A stretch of 63,217 bases of DNA from an uncultured Spirochaetota bacterium (GCA_944389415.1 CALXMF010000012.1:1-63217); one strand, 5' to 3'. Positions 18,727 through 28,163 are shown, counted from the first letter of the stretch. Notes: generated from the letters alone by a model not told the origin. Translations and numbers: made by a program.

Positions 18727-19225
18727 AATTCTACATAGACTCAGCCAGCTTGAAATATTCTCGGATTTTGCAAACGATACATTAGAAAACAACAGGCGCC
18801 TTGAATGTATCTGTCATCTACTTGAAGAGAAATCGTTTAAGAAAGACGAAATCATTATTCATGAAGGGGATGAAGGGGCAATATTATATATTCTCCAAGA
18901 AGGAGCTGTACAAGTACGACGACTCACACCAAGTCATGATGAGTTTGCTGTGGTAAATCTTTCTGCAGAACAGAATGTTTTTTTTGGGGAAATAGCACTA
19001 ATTGATAACGACAAGCGTAGCGCCTCGGTACTTGCACTCAGTGATTGCCGAACTCTTACACTCACCGGTACTGATTTTCTTGAACTCTGCGAATCAGATC
19101 CTATTCTTGGATACCGTGTTATCTTTCGCATCGCAAAACGATTATCCGCATCATTGCGCCGCTCCACGATGGATATTCTTGCAATATATCAGGCACTTCT
19201 TGATGAGGTTGAAAACAGAATATAA
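18710..19225 (+). CDS. Cyclic-nucleotide-binding domain protein (no HTH)
   Basis: A 171-residue protein that is essentially one CRP/PKA-type cNMP-binding domain. The beta-roll begins around residue 35 (FKKDEIIIHEGDEGAILYILQEGAVQV), and the phosphate-binding cassette resembles FGEIALIDNDKRSASVLAL, with the conserved G-E and R-(S)A. A short C-terminal helical part follows, with no helix-turn-helix, so it is not a CRP-like transcription factor. ATG at 18710 has AAGGAGG eight bases upstream. It overlaps the end of the K+ channel's second-frame tail, so the two are co-transcribed; gating of the channel by a separate cNMP subunit is a hypothesis. Confidence 0.85.
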   Translation: MQSSPEILHRLSQLEIFSDFANDTLENNRRLECICHLLEEKSFKKDEIIIHEGDEGAILYILQEGAVQVRRLTPSHDEFAVVNLSAEQNVFFGEIALIDNDKRSASVLALSDCRTLTLTGTDFLELCESDPILGYRVIFRIAKRLSASLRRSTMDILAIYQALLDEVENRI

Positions 19226-19235
19226 ATGTGCCTCC

Positions 19236-19264
19236 TTGACTATTTATGCATGATACGGTATATT
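19236..19264 (+). promoter_or_regulatory. tRNA-Pro promoter
   Basis: TTGACT (19236-19241), 17 bases, TATATT (19259-19264). The predicted start is some 17 bases before the mature tRNA. Confidence 0.75.
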
Positions 19265-19287
19265 AATGACAATTCTTATCATTGAAA

Positions 19288-19361
19288 CGGGCAATAGCGC
19301 AGTTGGTTAGCGTACAAGTCTGGGGGACTTGGGGTCCCCGGTTCAAATCCGGGTTGCCCGA
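19288..19361 (+). tRNA. tRNA-Pro (anticodon GGG)
   Basis: A 74-base cloverleaf. The acceptor is CGGGCAA/TTGCCCG with the C1 typical of bacterial tRNA-Pro and discriminator A. The D arm is GCGCAGTTGGTTAGCGT, the anticodon stem CAAGT/ACTTG with loop CTGGGGG giving anticodon GGG, and the T arm CCCGG-TTCAAAT-CCGGG. CCA is not encoded. Confidence 0.95.
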
Positions 19362-19400
19362 AAAGGTCAGGTTCTATTTAGCAGGTCCTGACCTTTTATT
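19361..19400 (+). terminator. Terminator of tRNA-Pro
   Basis: AAAAGGTCAGG and CCTGACCTTTT form an 11-bp stem followed by ATTTTC, directly after the tRNA. The A/T-flanked stem works on both strands. Confidence 0.8.
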
Positions 19401-19490
19401 TTCATTAGAAAATTCTTTATATAGTATCTAGCGTTTTCGTCATCTACCATTTCTACAGAACTTATAAAATTCAGCGACGGAAAAATTCCG

Positions 19491-19519
19491 TATACAAATC
19501 AAAATTCATCAGGTATACT
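19491..19519 (+). promoter_or_regulatory. Possible promoter of the kinase-like gene, leaderless placement
   Basis: TATACA (19491-19496; a four-of-six match to TTGACA), 17 bases, then TATACT (19514-19519). The ATG at 19527 follows after seven bases and has no Shine-Dalgarno, as for cheA and tatT. Confidence 0.4.
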
Positions 19520-19526
19520 TATATGT

Positions 19527-21179
19527 ATGAAAGAAATCACAATAACCTTACCTGACAACACAATACAAGTTGTGCCAGCAAACACATTACCCAAAACTAT
19601 TCTTGAACAGTTCCATTTTCCGCCCAAGAGTGTATTAGGACTAAAGGTGAATAATGATATTGTATCATTAACAGAACCCTTAACTGTGAGTTGCACTGTT
19701 GAACCCATAATCAAAGGTACCCATGAAGCATCTGCGATATATCGCCGTTCCCTTTGCTTTGTCCTTGCAGCTGCAAGTCATACACTGTTTCCTCAAGAAC
19801 GTCTGCTCGTTGGCCATAGTCTTGGATACAGTTACTATTATAGTTTTGCAAGCGGCAAGAAACTGACAGAAAAAGATATCAGCTCTTTGAAAGAACGGAT
19901 GATGCAGTTAATCACAGCTGATACACCCATAGAAACAGAAAGTTATTCGTATCCAGAAGTGGTCGCCATACTGGAAAAGATGAATCTTGTTGAGACACGT
20001 AAACAGCTAAATTATCTGGGTAAACCAGTATTCAAACTGAATAAACTTGCAGGATTCTTAGATCTTTATTTTGACCCTCTTGTACCATCAACCGGTTATC
20101 TGACTCATTTTGATATTATACCATATGAAGAAGGACTACGACTTTGTTATCCATCGACAGCCCATCCTGATGAATTACCACCATTTGAGGACAGTCAAAA
20201 GTTATTCTCGATTTATCGTTATTATAAACAATGGGGACGTAAACTAGGAATTACCTCCGCAGCATCACTTAATGAACTAATACATAAAAAAGAAATCAAT
20301 GATTTCATTGATATAACAGAAACATTGCAAGATAAACGGATTGCGGATATCGCTGAATCTATCCGCCGACGAAATAATGTACGTGTTGTGTTGATGGCTG
20401 GCCCATCCAGTTCTGGTAAAACAACATCGTCAAAAAAACTCGCACTACAGCTTAAAGCACTCGGTTACCGCCCAAAACTGATTGAATTAGATTCATATTA
20501 TGTAAATCGACAGTTTACACCACGAGACGAGAATGGAAACTACGATTATGAATGTCTTGAGGCACTTGATGTTGCACAGCTTAATGAAGACCTCATGAAT
20601 CTGTTCTCTGGCAAAGAAGTGCAACTTCCAAGCTATGATTTTATAGAGGGAAAACGGCGGTATAATGGCAAATATATACATCTCGCACAGGACGATATTT
20701 TAGTCATGGAAGGAATTCACGGCCTGAATGATAAATTGACACCTCTTGTTCCTCCAGAATACAAATTTAAAGTGTATCTTTCGGCCCTAACACAGCTTAA
20801 CCTTGATGACCTAAACCGTATTTCTACACGGGATAATCGTCTCATCAGACGTATCGTTCGTGACTCACGTTTCCGTGGTAAATCAGCAACTGATACAATC
20901 TCCATGTGGGACAGTGTAGAAAAAGGGGAACGGCTGCATATTTTTCCTTTTCAAAATAATGCTGATGCGATGTTAAATACAGCTCTTGATTATGAACTGG
21001 CTGTTCTGAAAGTTTATGCAGAGCCTCTGCTCCGCTGTGTTACTCCATTGCAAAAAGAATATGCAGAAGCAAGTAGACTTCTACGTTTCCTTCAGCATTT
21101 TTCTTCAATACCAGCAGTCGCCGTTCCTCCACATTCCATTATTAGAGAATTTATTGGAGACAGCGCTTTTAAATACTAG
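19527..21179 (+). CDS. Uridine kinase-like nucleoside kinase with N-terminal TGS-like domain
   Basis: A 550-residue protein. Residues 1-65 resemble a TGS ubiquitin-like fold (KEITITLPDNTIQVVPANTL). The middle (about 70-270) resembles the catalytic-core-like region seen in threonyl-tRNA synthetases and in this fused kinase family. Residues about 288-500 form a P-loop kinase of the uridine kinase/phosphoribulokinase type: Walker A GPSSSGKTTSSKKLA, ELDSYYVNR, LEALDVAQLNEDL and ILVMEGIHGLND. The family is usually annotated uridine kinase, and T. pallidum has a homologue, but the substrate is unproven. Its stop shares CTAG with the fliJ stop on the other strand. No Shine-Dalgarno precedes the ATG. 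Confidence 0.85.
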   Translation: MKEITITLPDNTIQVVPANTLPKTILEQFHFPPKSVLGLKVNNDIVSLTEPLTVSCTVEPIIKGTHEASAIYRRSLCFVLAAASHTLFPQERLLVGHSLGYSYYYSFASGKKLTEKDISSLKERMMQLITADTPIETESYSYPEVVAILEKMNLVETRKQLNYLGKPVFKLNKLAGFLDLYFDPLVPSTGYLTHFDIIPYEEGLRLCYPSTAHPDELPPFEDSQKLFSIYRYYKQWGRKLGITSAASLNELIHKKEINDFIDITETLQDKRIADIAESIRRRNNVRVVLMAGPSSSGKTTSSKKLALQLKALGYRPKLIELDSYYVNRQFTPRDENGNYDYECLEALDVAQLNEDLMNLFSGKEVQLPSYDFIEGKRRYNGKYIHLAQDDILVMEGIHGLNDKLTPLVPPEYKFKVYLSALTQLNLDDLNRISTRDNRLIRRIVRDSRFRGKSATDTISMWDSVEKGERLHIFPFQNNADAMLNTALDYELAVLKVYAEPLLRCVTPLQKEYAEASRLLRFLQHFSSIPAVAVPPHSIIREFIGDSAFKY

Positions 21180-21607
21180 TTATCTATTAGTTTTTGTCTA
21201 TTTCCTATTTCATCAAGCGTCAGATCTTCAGTATACTGACGCTCTTTTTTATAATCCATATACTGTTTTTCTTTCAGATTAGTAAGCACTTTGCATAATT
21301 TCAAAGCTTCCGCATACGCAACCCGACATTCCTCAACCTTTTCTTCCGCACATGCAAGTTCTACAGTCAAATTCTGTCGTTTAATATCAAGTCCTGTAAT
21401 ATAAGTATCAATCATACGCAGTTCATTTATATCGCCACAGCCACAACAAGACGCAGTTGCTTTTTCTCGTTTAATGATATTAATTTCAATTTGAGTACGA
21501 ATAGCATCAGCAACAGAAACAGCATGACCAAGTTCTACCTTACGCTGCTCTGCAACAAATTCACGCATATCAAGTATTTTCTGTAGAGAAAAAACAAATT
21601 TTTTCAT
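21176..21607 (-). CDS. Flagellar export chaperone FliJ
   Basis: A 143-residue, highly charged coiled-coil protein with the FliJ N-terminal pattern KKFVFSLQKILDMREFVAEQRKVELG. FliJ is the central stalk protein of the FliH/FliI export ATPase and helps shuttle chaperones. The middle has a CCGCGD cysteine cluster that is unusual for the family. It is the last gene of flgB-fliJ, 14 bases after fliI. Its stop codon overlaps that of the convergent kinase gene, and no terminator hairpin is evident. Confidence 0.88.
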   Translation of the reverse strand: MKKFVFSLQKILDMREFVAEQRKVELGHAVSVADAIRTQIEINIIKREKATASCCGCGDINELRMIDTYITGLDIKRQNLTVELACAEEKVEECRVAYAEALKLCKVLTNLKEKQYMDYKKERQYTEDLTLDEIGNRQKLIDN

Positions 21608-21621
21608 ATGCGTTTATCATA

Positions 21622-23031
21622 TTAGATTTCAGAAAATACTGCTTCACTGTTTGCATGTGCTATTGCCGTTCGAACAGGATCAATAACTATATCAGCAATA
21701 TACTCTTCTTTAGGAATTGAAATGCCCGAAATTTCCCCTAGCTTTGTTAATGTCTCTTCAAGAGAAGTTTGTTCATTTTCTTCCTGTATTAAAAAATCCT
21801 CAATATCCTGATGCAGTTCAATTGCACGATCTACCTGAGCATTACTACCTTTCTGATAGGCACCAACAGTAATCATATCTTCGTTGGCTGCATATGTAGA
21901 CATCAGCCGACGAATTTCTCCACATGCTTTTTGAGTTTCAGGACCTGTCACACGACGAGACAGACGACTAACACTTGCCAGAACATCAACAGCTGGATAA
22001 TGATAATTTTGAGCAAGTTTTCGACTTAGAACAATATGACCATCAAGTGTACCGCGTACTTTATCAGAAACAGGCTCATCCATATCATCACCATCAACAA
22101 GAACAGTATAAAAACCTGTTATCGAACCTTTTGCATTTGTTCCACTACGTTCCAGTAATTTAGGAATTAAATCAAAAACACTTGGAGGATATCCACGCTG
22201 TGCAGGAGGTTCTCCAGCAGCCAAGCCAATTTCACGCTGCGCATGAGCAAACCGCGTTACAGAATCGAACATCAAAGTGACATCTTTCCCCTGATCTCGA
22301 AAATATTCTGCAACAGCAGTAGCAACATATGCACCGCGTAATCGCGCAATAGAAGGCTGATCAGAAGTTGCTACAACTACGACAGAACGACGCAGACCTT
22401 CTTCACCAAGATCTCGATTAATAAAATCGAGCACTTCACGACCACGCTCACCAATAAGTGCAATTACATTTATATCTGCACTCGTATTGCGCGCAATCAT
22501 ACTAAGCAATGTAGATTTTCCTACACCTGAACCAGCAAAAATGCCTAATCGCTGTCCTTTCGCAACAGCAAGTAAAGAATCTATAGACCGAATCCCTGTA
22601 ATAATCCTACGATTCACTGGTTTTCGCTCAAGCGGCGACGGCGCAGAAGCAATTGCAGGATAAAAAGTCTCAGGAACAATATCTCCTTTATTATCATATG
22701 GCCTGCCTGTTGCATCTATAACCCGACCAAGTAAATTCGATCCGACGCCAACCTGAAGAACAGCACCTGAAGCAATAACTTCGCTTCCAACCTCGATACC
22801 TTCAGTATTACCATATGCCATGAGCTGTACCTCAGCTCCTCTAAGACCAACAACCTCCGCATATACGCTCTTTCCTGAACGAGGCATCTTTATTGTACAC
22901 ATCTCACCTATAACAGAACTTGGTCCATGACTTTCAATCAACATTCCTCGAACACCTGTTACAGATCCCGTATACAGAATTGTTTCAGTTTTCTCTATAC
23001 TTTCTATATACTTTGCTAATAGTTCAGCCAT
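21622..23031 (-). CDS. Flagellar export ATPase FliI
   Basis: A 469-residue F1-beta-like ATPase energising flagellar type III export. The N-terminal barrel ends near residue 95. The P-loop is GIFAGSGVGKSTLLSMIARN (about 164-183), and catalytic motifs VIALIGERGREVLDFI, DSVTRFAHAQREIGLA and GEPPAQRGYPPSVFDLIPKL follow. The start ATG sits two bases after the fliH stop with no clear ribosome site, implying coupling. Size is typical. Confidence 0.95.
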   Translation of the reverse strand: MAELLAKYIESIEKTETILYTGSVTGVRGMLIESHGPSSVIGEMCTIKMPRSGKSVYAEVVGLRGAEVQLMAYGNTEGIEVGSEVIASGAVLQVGVGSNLLGRVIDATGRPYDNKGDIVPETFYPAIASAPSPLERKPVNRRIITGIRSIDSLLAVAKGQRLGIFAGSGVGKSTLLSMIARNTSADINVIALIGERGREVLDFINRDLGEEGLRRSVVVVATSDQPSIARLRGAYVATAVAEYFRDQGKDVTLMFDSVTRFAHAQREIGLAAGEPPAQRGYPPSVFDLIPKLLERSGTNAKGSITGFYTVLVDGDDMDEPVSDKVRGTLDGHIVLSRKLAQNYHYPAVDVLASVSRLSRRVTGPETQKACGEIRRLMSTYAANEDMITVGAYQKGSNAQVDRAIELHQDIEDFLIQEENEQTSLEETLTKLGEISGISIPKEEYIADIVIDPVRTAIAHANSEAVFSEI

Positions 23032-23033
23032 AT

Positions 23034-23960
23034 TTATACAGTTAGTTTTGAGGACTCCATTGTTTTAATTGGTGATATTTCAAGAATCTTCTGTTCAAGT
23101 TCTCCAAGCTGGCTAGCAATACGAGCATCGATGGCACCAAAGTCTGTTTCAATAATACATCCTCCTTGATCTATGGAGGTATCTTCAACCACAGTAATAT
23201 TTTTTACAGTTTCAACAGACTTCATAAAATCCTGTGCATGTTCGGTAATTAGTTTCACATCTGACATATTAACACGGATGGTTACATCACCGCGTCCTTT
23301 CACCTTACGAAGAGCCTGCAAAACATTTGCCATAATGACATTACGCTGACTTTCTGATATAACCTTTACTACTTTACGTGTAATCAAAAGTACAAGATCA
23401 ACTATTTGTTGTTCCGTTGTATTTAGAATATCTTCTCGTTTTTCCATCACCCGGTCAATAATCACATGTAACCGATCTATCAGCCTATTAACTTCTGCCT
23501 CGCCATCTTTATAACCAACTGCTTTCCCTTCATTAAATCCAGCCTCATGTGCAGCAGTTTCTATTTCTCCTTTTTTATTCTGGGCATCAGCAATAATCCG
23601 CTCCGCCTCCTGCTGAGCTTCTTTAATAATTTCAGCAGCTTTTGCTTCTGCATCAGTACGAATAATCTGAGATTGTTCCGTCTGTCTTTTCACTTCTTCA
23701 AATGCAGTATCATGAGCCTTCTTTATAATTTCATCAGCTTCAGTCTGAGCAGTAGCAATCAACTGCTTCTTTTCTTCTGCCCACTGCATTTTAAATTCAT
23801 CTGCTTCTCGCTTTAAATCACTGGCAGTGGGTCCCTCATATACAGGCTCCATAATTTCTTCTTCTGGTTCCTCTTCAACCACAAAATTTTTTGTTAATTG
23901 AAGCATAACCATATCATTAACCGGTTTTATTTCATTCGGACGGAAAATTGTCTTTGCCAT
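23034..23960 (-). CDS. Flagellar export stator FliH
   Basis: A 308-residue protein related to V/F-ATPase peripheral stalks; FliH holds FliI at the export gate and C ring. An N-terminal unstructured acidic part (about 25-50) is followed by a long Ala/Glu/Lys/Gln-rich coiled coil (about 50-150, with repeated AEADEIIKKA-like heptads). The globular C-terminal VATPase-E-like domain follows (about 170-300: QQIVDLVLLITRKVVKVISES). It lies between fliG and fliI in the operon. Confidence 0.9.
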   Translation of the reverse strand: MAKTIFRPNEIKPVNDMVMLQLTKNFVVEEEPEEEIMEPVYEGPTASDLKREADEFKMQWAEEKKQLIATAQTEADEIIKKAHDTAFEEVKRQTEQSQIIRTDAEAKAAEIIKEAQQEAERIIADAQNKKGEIETAAHEAGFNEGKAVGYKDGEAEVNRLIDRLHVIIDRVMEKREDILNTTEQQIVDLVLLITRKVVKVISESQRNVIMANVLQALRKVKGRGDVTIRVNMSDVKLITEHAQDFMKSVETVKNITVVEDTSIDQGGCIIETDFGAIDARIASQLGELEQKILEISPIKTMESSKLTV

Positions 23961-23987
23961 ATCCTCTCATTTCTCCTTCAGGCAGCG

Positions 23988-25064
23988 TTAAACAACAAGT
24001 TCATCCTCACCGGAACGGGCGATAACAATTTCGCCAGAATCCTCAAGACGGCGAATAATCGAAACGACTTTCTGCTGAGATTCTTCAACATCTTTAAGTC
24101 GTACCGGTCCCATAAATTCCATATCCTCTTTAAGCATGCTTGCCGCCCGTTTAGACATATTACGGAAAATTTTATCCTGCACTTCTGTATCAACAGATTT
24201 AAGCGCTTTTGCCAGTTCCTGACTATCAACTTCACGCAAAACACGCTGAATCGCACGGTCATCAAGCATAACAATATCTTCAAATACAAACATACGTTTC
24301 TTGATTTCTTCCGCCAAATCAGGATCTTCTTCTTCAAGTGACTCAATAATGGATTTTTCTGAAGATCGATCAACAAGATTAAGAATCTCAACAATACTTT
24401 CAACACCACCAGCAGCTGTATAATCTTCACTAGATAGAGTTGATAATTTCTTTTCCAGAACACGTTCAACTTCACGCAAAACATCAGGCGATGTACGATC
24501 CATTGTCGCAATACGGCGAGCAACTTCACTCTGAATTTCATCAGGCAGATTCTGCAATATAGTAGACGCCTTGTTTGGTTCAAGATATGCAAGAATAAGA
24601 GCTATTGTTTGAGGATGCTCCTGTTGAATAAAATTGAGCAGATGAGCAGGATCTGTCCGCCGAATAAAATCAAACGGACGAACCTGGAGGGAACTCGTTA
24701 GACGATTGATAATATCAATAGCTTTCTGACTGCCTAACGACTTTTCAAGCAATTCACGAGCATAATCAATACCACCTGTCGTGATAAAGTTCTGCGCATT
24801 CATTAACTCTTGGAATTCCTCAAGAACCGCATCTGAAAGCTCTGAATCAACAGTCTCCATTCGCGCGACTTCAAAAGTAAGTGTTTCCACTTCATCTTCG
24901 CGCAAATGCTTAAATATTTCAGATGCAACTTCAGAACCAAGTGTTACAAGAAAAATAGCAGCTTTCTGACGCCCAGTCAAACTTTTTACATCTTTGATTT
25001 TTTTAGATCCACCTGAACCTGATGATTTAGCGGATGATTTTGATTTCGTCGTCTGATCTGCCAT
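23988..25064 (-). CDS. Flagellar motor switch protein FliG
   Basis: A 358-residue C-ring protein that couples MotA stator force to rotation. After a Ser/Gly/Lys-rich N-terminal extension (residues 1-25), the FliG N (GRQKAAIFLVTLGSEVASEIFKHL), middle (EHPQTIALILAYLEPNKASTIL, the EHPQ motif) and C domains are present. The C domain has the charged torque helix RAIQRVLREVDSQELAKALK. The extension is longer than in enteric FliG. Spirochaetes usually carry two FliG; this one is in the fliF operon and so is the likely motor-forming copy. It sits one base from fliF. Confidence 0.95.
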   Translation of the reverse strand: MADQTTKSKSSAKSSGSGGSKKIKDVKSLTGRQKAAIFLVTLGSEVASEIFKHLREDEVETLTFEVARMETVDSELSDAVLEEFQELMNAQNFITTGGIDYARELLEKSLGSQKAIDIINRLTSSLQVRPFDFIRRTDPAHLLNFIQQEHPQTIALILAYLEPNKASTILQNLPDEIQSEVARRIATMDRTSPDVLREVERVLEKKLSTLSSEDYTAAGGVESIVEILNLVDRSSEKSIIESLEEEDPDLAEEIKKRMFVFEDIVMLDDRAIQRVLREVDSQELAKALKSVDTEVQDKIFRNMSKRAASMLKEDMEFMGPVRLKDVEESQQKVVSIIRRLEDSGEIVIARSGEDELVV

Positions 25065-25065
25065 T

Positions 25066-26772
25066 TTATTCCTCCATCAGCCAAGTACGGATAAGCATTG
25101 CAACATCTTCTGGGTGGTCTTTTGCCATAGAAAGAACATTTTCCTGCATTTCTGCACGTTTGCGCTCTTCAACTGACATCTCAACACCCATACTGGCTTC
25201 TTGTGCATCCCACAGAGTCTTTTCACGCTCCATCTGACTTTTTCGCAGCATTTCTTCTTCCCGCATTCGCCGACGCCTTTCAAGTTCCCTGCTGATAAAG
25301 CGAAAAATCATAAAGACAATCAGTACTGCTGCTACTCCAGCAAGCACCATCATAATAGTTCTGCGTGTCTGCTGAGAACGAAGATACGCCATATCTTCAC
25401 TTTCAAATTGAGCCGTCCGGTCATACATAATATTTTGAACGGAGACCGAATCCCCTCTGGTCTTATTATAGCCAATCGCGTTCTGAACCAGCCTTGTTGC
25501 CTGACTCAAGTCTTCTGCTGACACAGGCACATACTCCCGCTCAATAGCTCCATTGGGAGAAATAATCAAATCACCTTTTTCATCATATTTACGCCGCCAT
25601 GATCCATCAATATTAACAGACACTGTCACACGGTCTATACTGGGACTCTTTTCTTCTGAAACCTGACTCGTATTAATTACATTATTCTGTTTAACCCCAG
25701 TTTCTTCAGATGTGCCATACAAATTAGACATATCAGAATATACTGGAGGATTTTGTCCCTCTACACCAGCAGGCCCCTCGGGATTATATCCCGTACCAGT
25801 CCATTTTTTCGTAACAGTCTCAGAAGAAATAGGTAGATAATCCCTATATTCAGAATCATCATATGGTGTATCAGGATCATCCTGCTTAATAACTATGGGT
25901 GAATATACAGTGGAATCAACGACTTTTTTTGACATGTCCATATCTATCTTGATATTTAAATCACGGACACGATCATTCCCAAAAATGGACTGCAGTTGAT
26001 TCAAAATCGTAGCACGATACTGCATTTCAAGCTGACGAATCAACTTCTGTTCACGCGCAATATTATCGACCCGTTCCTGTGCCTCCATACCGGAAAAATC
26101 ATTCAAAATATTACCAGCAGAATCTGCAATTGTTACATTCTCATCAGTTAAACCAGTTATTGCTTTTGTAAGTAATTTCTGTACACCTTGAATTTTCTTT
26201 TTATTATCAACAATATCACTGCCTGGCTTTGGATATAAAATAACACTTGCCGTAACAGGATTTTGATCAGCTGCAAACAATGTTTTTTCAGGCATTGTAA
26301 TAACAACGTTTGCTTTATCAACATCATCAAGAGCTTCAATATGCTCCGTCACGACCTGTGTAATAGAACGTTGGAGATTTACATTCCGCTCAAAATCAGT
26401 CGTTGTCCACCGTTCTACATCAAATAACGACCATGGATCAACATTACCTGGTACTAAATCTTCACGAACCAGAATAGCACGCATACGACGCGCAGTTGCT
26501 TCATCTTTCACAGAAATAAAACCAGTGGAACTTACTTCCGCATTGACATTTTCTTCTGCAAGACGATATACAATTTTATCCCGATCTGCTTCATTTGTTA
26601 TTGCCACACTGAACAAAGGAACTGTCGTTGGTTTAGAAGAAATTGTTAATATGAGTATTAACGCAACTACGGCTGCAATTATAATACCGCCGAGAATAAG
26701 TTTCTGTACCAGGCTCCATTTGCCCCATAGCTGCTTTGCAGATGTAAAAAGCTTCTTCAGCCATTCGTTCAT
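25066..26772 (-). CDS. Flagellar MS-ring protein FliF
   Basis: A 568-residue inner-membrane ring protein, the platform on which FliG and the export gate assemble. TM1 lies at about residues 24-46 (LILGGIIIAAVVALILILTI). The periplasmic ring-building motifs include the YscJ-like region (AVITNEADRDKIVYRLAEENV; RSITQVVTEHIEALDDVDKANVVI). TM2 is at about 462-485, and the cytoplasmic acidic FliG-binding tail ends PEDVAMLIRTWLMEE. It follows fliE by 76 bases. Confidence 0.96.
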   Translation of the reverse strand: MNEWLKKLFTSAKQLWGKWSLVQKLILGGIIIAAVVALILILTISSKPTTVPLFSVAITNEADRDKIVYRLAEENVNAEVSSTGFISVKDEATARRMRAILVREDLVPGNVDPWSLFDVERWTTTDFERNVNLQRSITQVVTEHIEALDDVDKANVVITMPEKTLFAADQNPVTASVILYPKPGSDIVDNKKKIQGVQKLLTKAITGLTDENVTIADSAGNILNDFSGMEAQERVDNIAREQKLIRQLEMQYRATILNQLQSIFGNDRVRDLNIKIDMDMSKKVVDSTVYSPIVIKQDDPDTPYDDSEYRDYLPISSETVTKKWTGTGYNPEGPAGVEGQNPPVYSDMSNLYGTSEETGVKQNNVINTSQVSEEKSPSIDRVTVSVNIDGSWRRKYDEKGDLIISPNGAIEREYVPVSAEDLSQATRLVQNAIGYNKTRGDSVSVQNIMYDRTAQFESEDMAYLRSQQTRRTIMMVLAGVAAVLIVFMIFRFISRELERRRRMREEEMLRKSQMEREKTLWDAQEASMGVEMSVEERKRAEMQENVLSMAKDHPEDVAMLIRTWLMEE

Positions 26773-26848
26773 CTATTTCCTCCCCTGAACGAACCAGTTT
26801 AACTTCTATATTTAGATTATAGAATATTTATTCAACCGTGAGAACCCT

Positions 26849-27184
26849 CTACCGGGTTGTTGTAATTTCCGACCAGCTTGTAATCACTCGATCAATAACA
26901 TTTTGTGCAATACTCAGTGACATACTTGCTTCAGCCATGGCAATTGTCACATCATGAATATCTACAGAGTCAGGATCTATAATTAACTGCTGTGCGACAT
27001 CTGTACTTGCCACCTGCTTCCCGTTTACATAATCCATCGCTTCAAGCAGATAATTCTCAAAATTGCCACGGACTTCTGCGACACCCGTATCTTTACGTAC
27101 TGTTTCCAGAACACCCGATGCTCTAACAGGAGAACTACCGATATGAGCAGTATTTGTACGGATCATTTCAAAATTACCTATCAT
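26849..27184 (-). CDS. Flagellar hook-basal body protein FliE
   Basis: A 111-residue rod/MS-ring junction protein. The FliE C-terminal signature is clear: VDIHDVTIAMAEASMSLSIAQNVIDRVITSWSEI is read across residues about 73-107, preceded by NFENYLLEAMDYVNGKQ. Size is typical. ATG at 27184 has AAGGTAAC upstream. Between it and fliF are 76 bases without a hairpin. Confidence 0.93.
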   Translation of the reverse strand: MIGNFEMIRTNTAHIGSSPVRASGVLETVRKDTGVAEVRGNFENYLLEAMDYVNGKQVASTDVAQQLIIDPDSVDIHDVTIAMAEASMSLSIAQNVIDRVITSWSEITTTR

Positions 27185-27237
27185 ATTGCTGTTACCTTCT
27201 TAATTATTCACCTAGTTACCAGTTATGAAACATTCTA

Positions 27238-27693
27238 TCATCGACCAATATCCAACGCACTGTTGAACATCTCTTTTGCCCCTTGAATTACAGAAGAGTT
27301 TGCTTCATATGCTCTGGAAGCAGAAATTAAATCAACCATCTCATTTACAATATTAACATTTGAATATTCCACATACCCAGCATTCGGACCTGACATAATC
27401 GCATCGGGATGAGTAGGATCATATACTAATCTACCGGGTGTATCATCTTTAACAATCTCCTGAATTTTCACACCGGCACCAGGACCACGATCAATATCAT
27501 CAGGCATAAATGGATTTCTGAAAATTGTTTGTCCGTTTACAGGTGCAAGTACAACCCTACTTCGCTTAAACGCACCACCTTCTGGAGTACGAGTTGTAGC
27601 TGCATTTGCTATATTATTTGAAATCACATCTGTACGCAGGCGTTCAACACTCATGCCTGTCGCGGCAATATTAATACTGGAGAACATTCCCAT
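27238..27693 (-). CDS. Flagellar proximal rod protein FlgC
   Basis: A 151-residue rod protein. The N-terminal axial-protein motif MFSSINIAATGMSVERLR-TDVISNNIANAATTRT and the C-terminal YVEYSNVNIVNEMVDLISASRAYEANSSVIQ are both conserved. It follows flgB by 10 bases with AAGGAATG before the ATG. It is exported unprocessed through the type III apparatus encoded downstream. Confidence 0.96.
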   Translation of the reverse strand: MGMFSSINIAATGMSVERLRTDVISNNIANAATTRTPEGGAFKRSRVVLAPVNGQTIFRNPFMPDDIDRGPGAGVKIQEIVKDDTPGRLVYDPTHPDAIMSGPNAGYVEYSNVNIVNEMVDLISASRAYEANSSVIQGAKEMFNSALDIGR

Positions 27694-27703
27694 AATTCAT
27701 TCC

Positions 27704-28120
27704 TTATTTCTTAATTGCAGTACGCAACTGCGCAAATTGAAACGCCTGCAGCTGGCTAAGTAACTTATAATTTAACTGAATTTTCAGAACTTCCATTGCT
27801 TCCTGTTCTGCATCAACATTATTTCCATTGGCTTTTGATGTCGAAAGATAATCAGTCACCCGGCGTGGTTCAACAGATCGATAATCAATCGGCAGTTCTG
27901 ATTGTACATGCCGAGGATCGGTCGTTACCATTTGAAAAGCATCACGCGCGGCAGTTTCTGATTCAAGCGCACGTTTTAACTCACTTTCAAAATTAACGGA
28001 AGTTCGTTTAAAATTAGGGACTTCTGCGTTTGCCAAATTATTCGCTGTTACCTGATAACGTAGAGTACTGACATCCATAGCGCGGTGCAACAGATCCACA
28101 GATCTGGTAAAATCATTCAT
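27704..28120 (-). CDS. Flagellar proximal rod protein FlgB
   Basis: A 138-residue rod protein with the axial N-terminus LLHRAMDVSTLRYQVTANNLANAEVPNFKR and a C-terminal amphipathic helix (VEQEAMEVLKIQ-type region ending LQAFQFAQLRTAIKK). ATG at 28120 has GGAGG nine bases upstream. It is first in the flgB-flgC-fliE-fliF-fliG-fliH-fliI-fliJ operon. A terminator hairpin separates it from hslU, and a sigma-28-like promoter precedes it. Confidence 0.95.
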   Translation of the reverse strand: MNDFTRSVDLLHRAMDVSTLRYQVTANNLANAEVPNFKRTSVNFESELKRALESETAARDAFQMVTTDPRHVQSELPIDYRSVEPRRVTDYLSTSKANGNNVDAEQEAMEVLKIQLNYKLLSQLQAFQFAQLRTAIKK

Positions 28121-28163
28121 CTCAAAAAACCTCCGTTCAAAAGCCGAAACCTAATTACTACAT

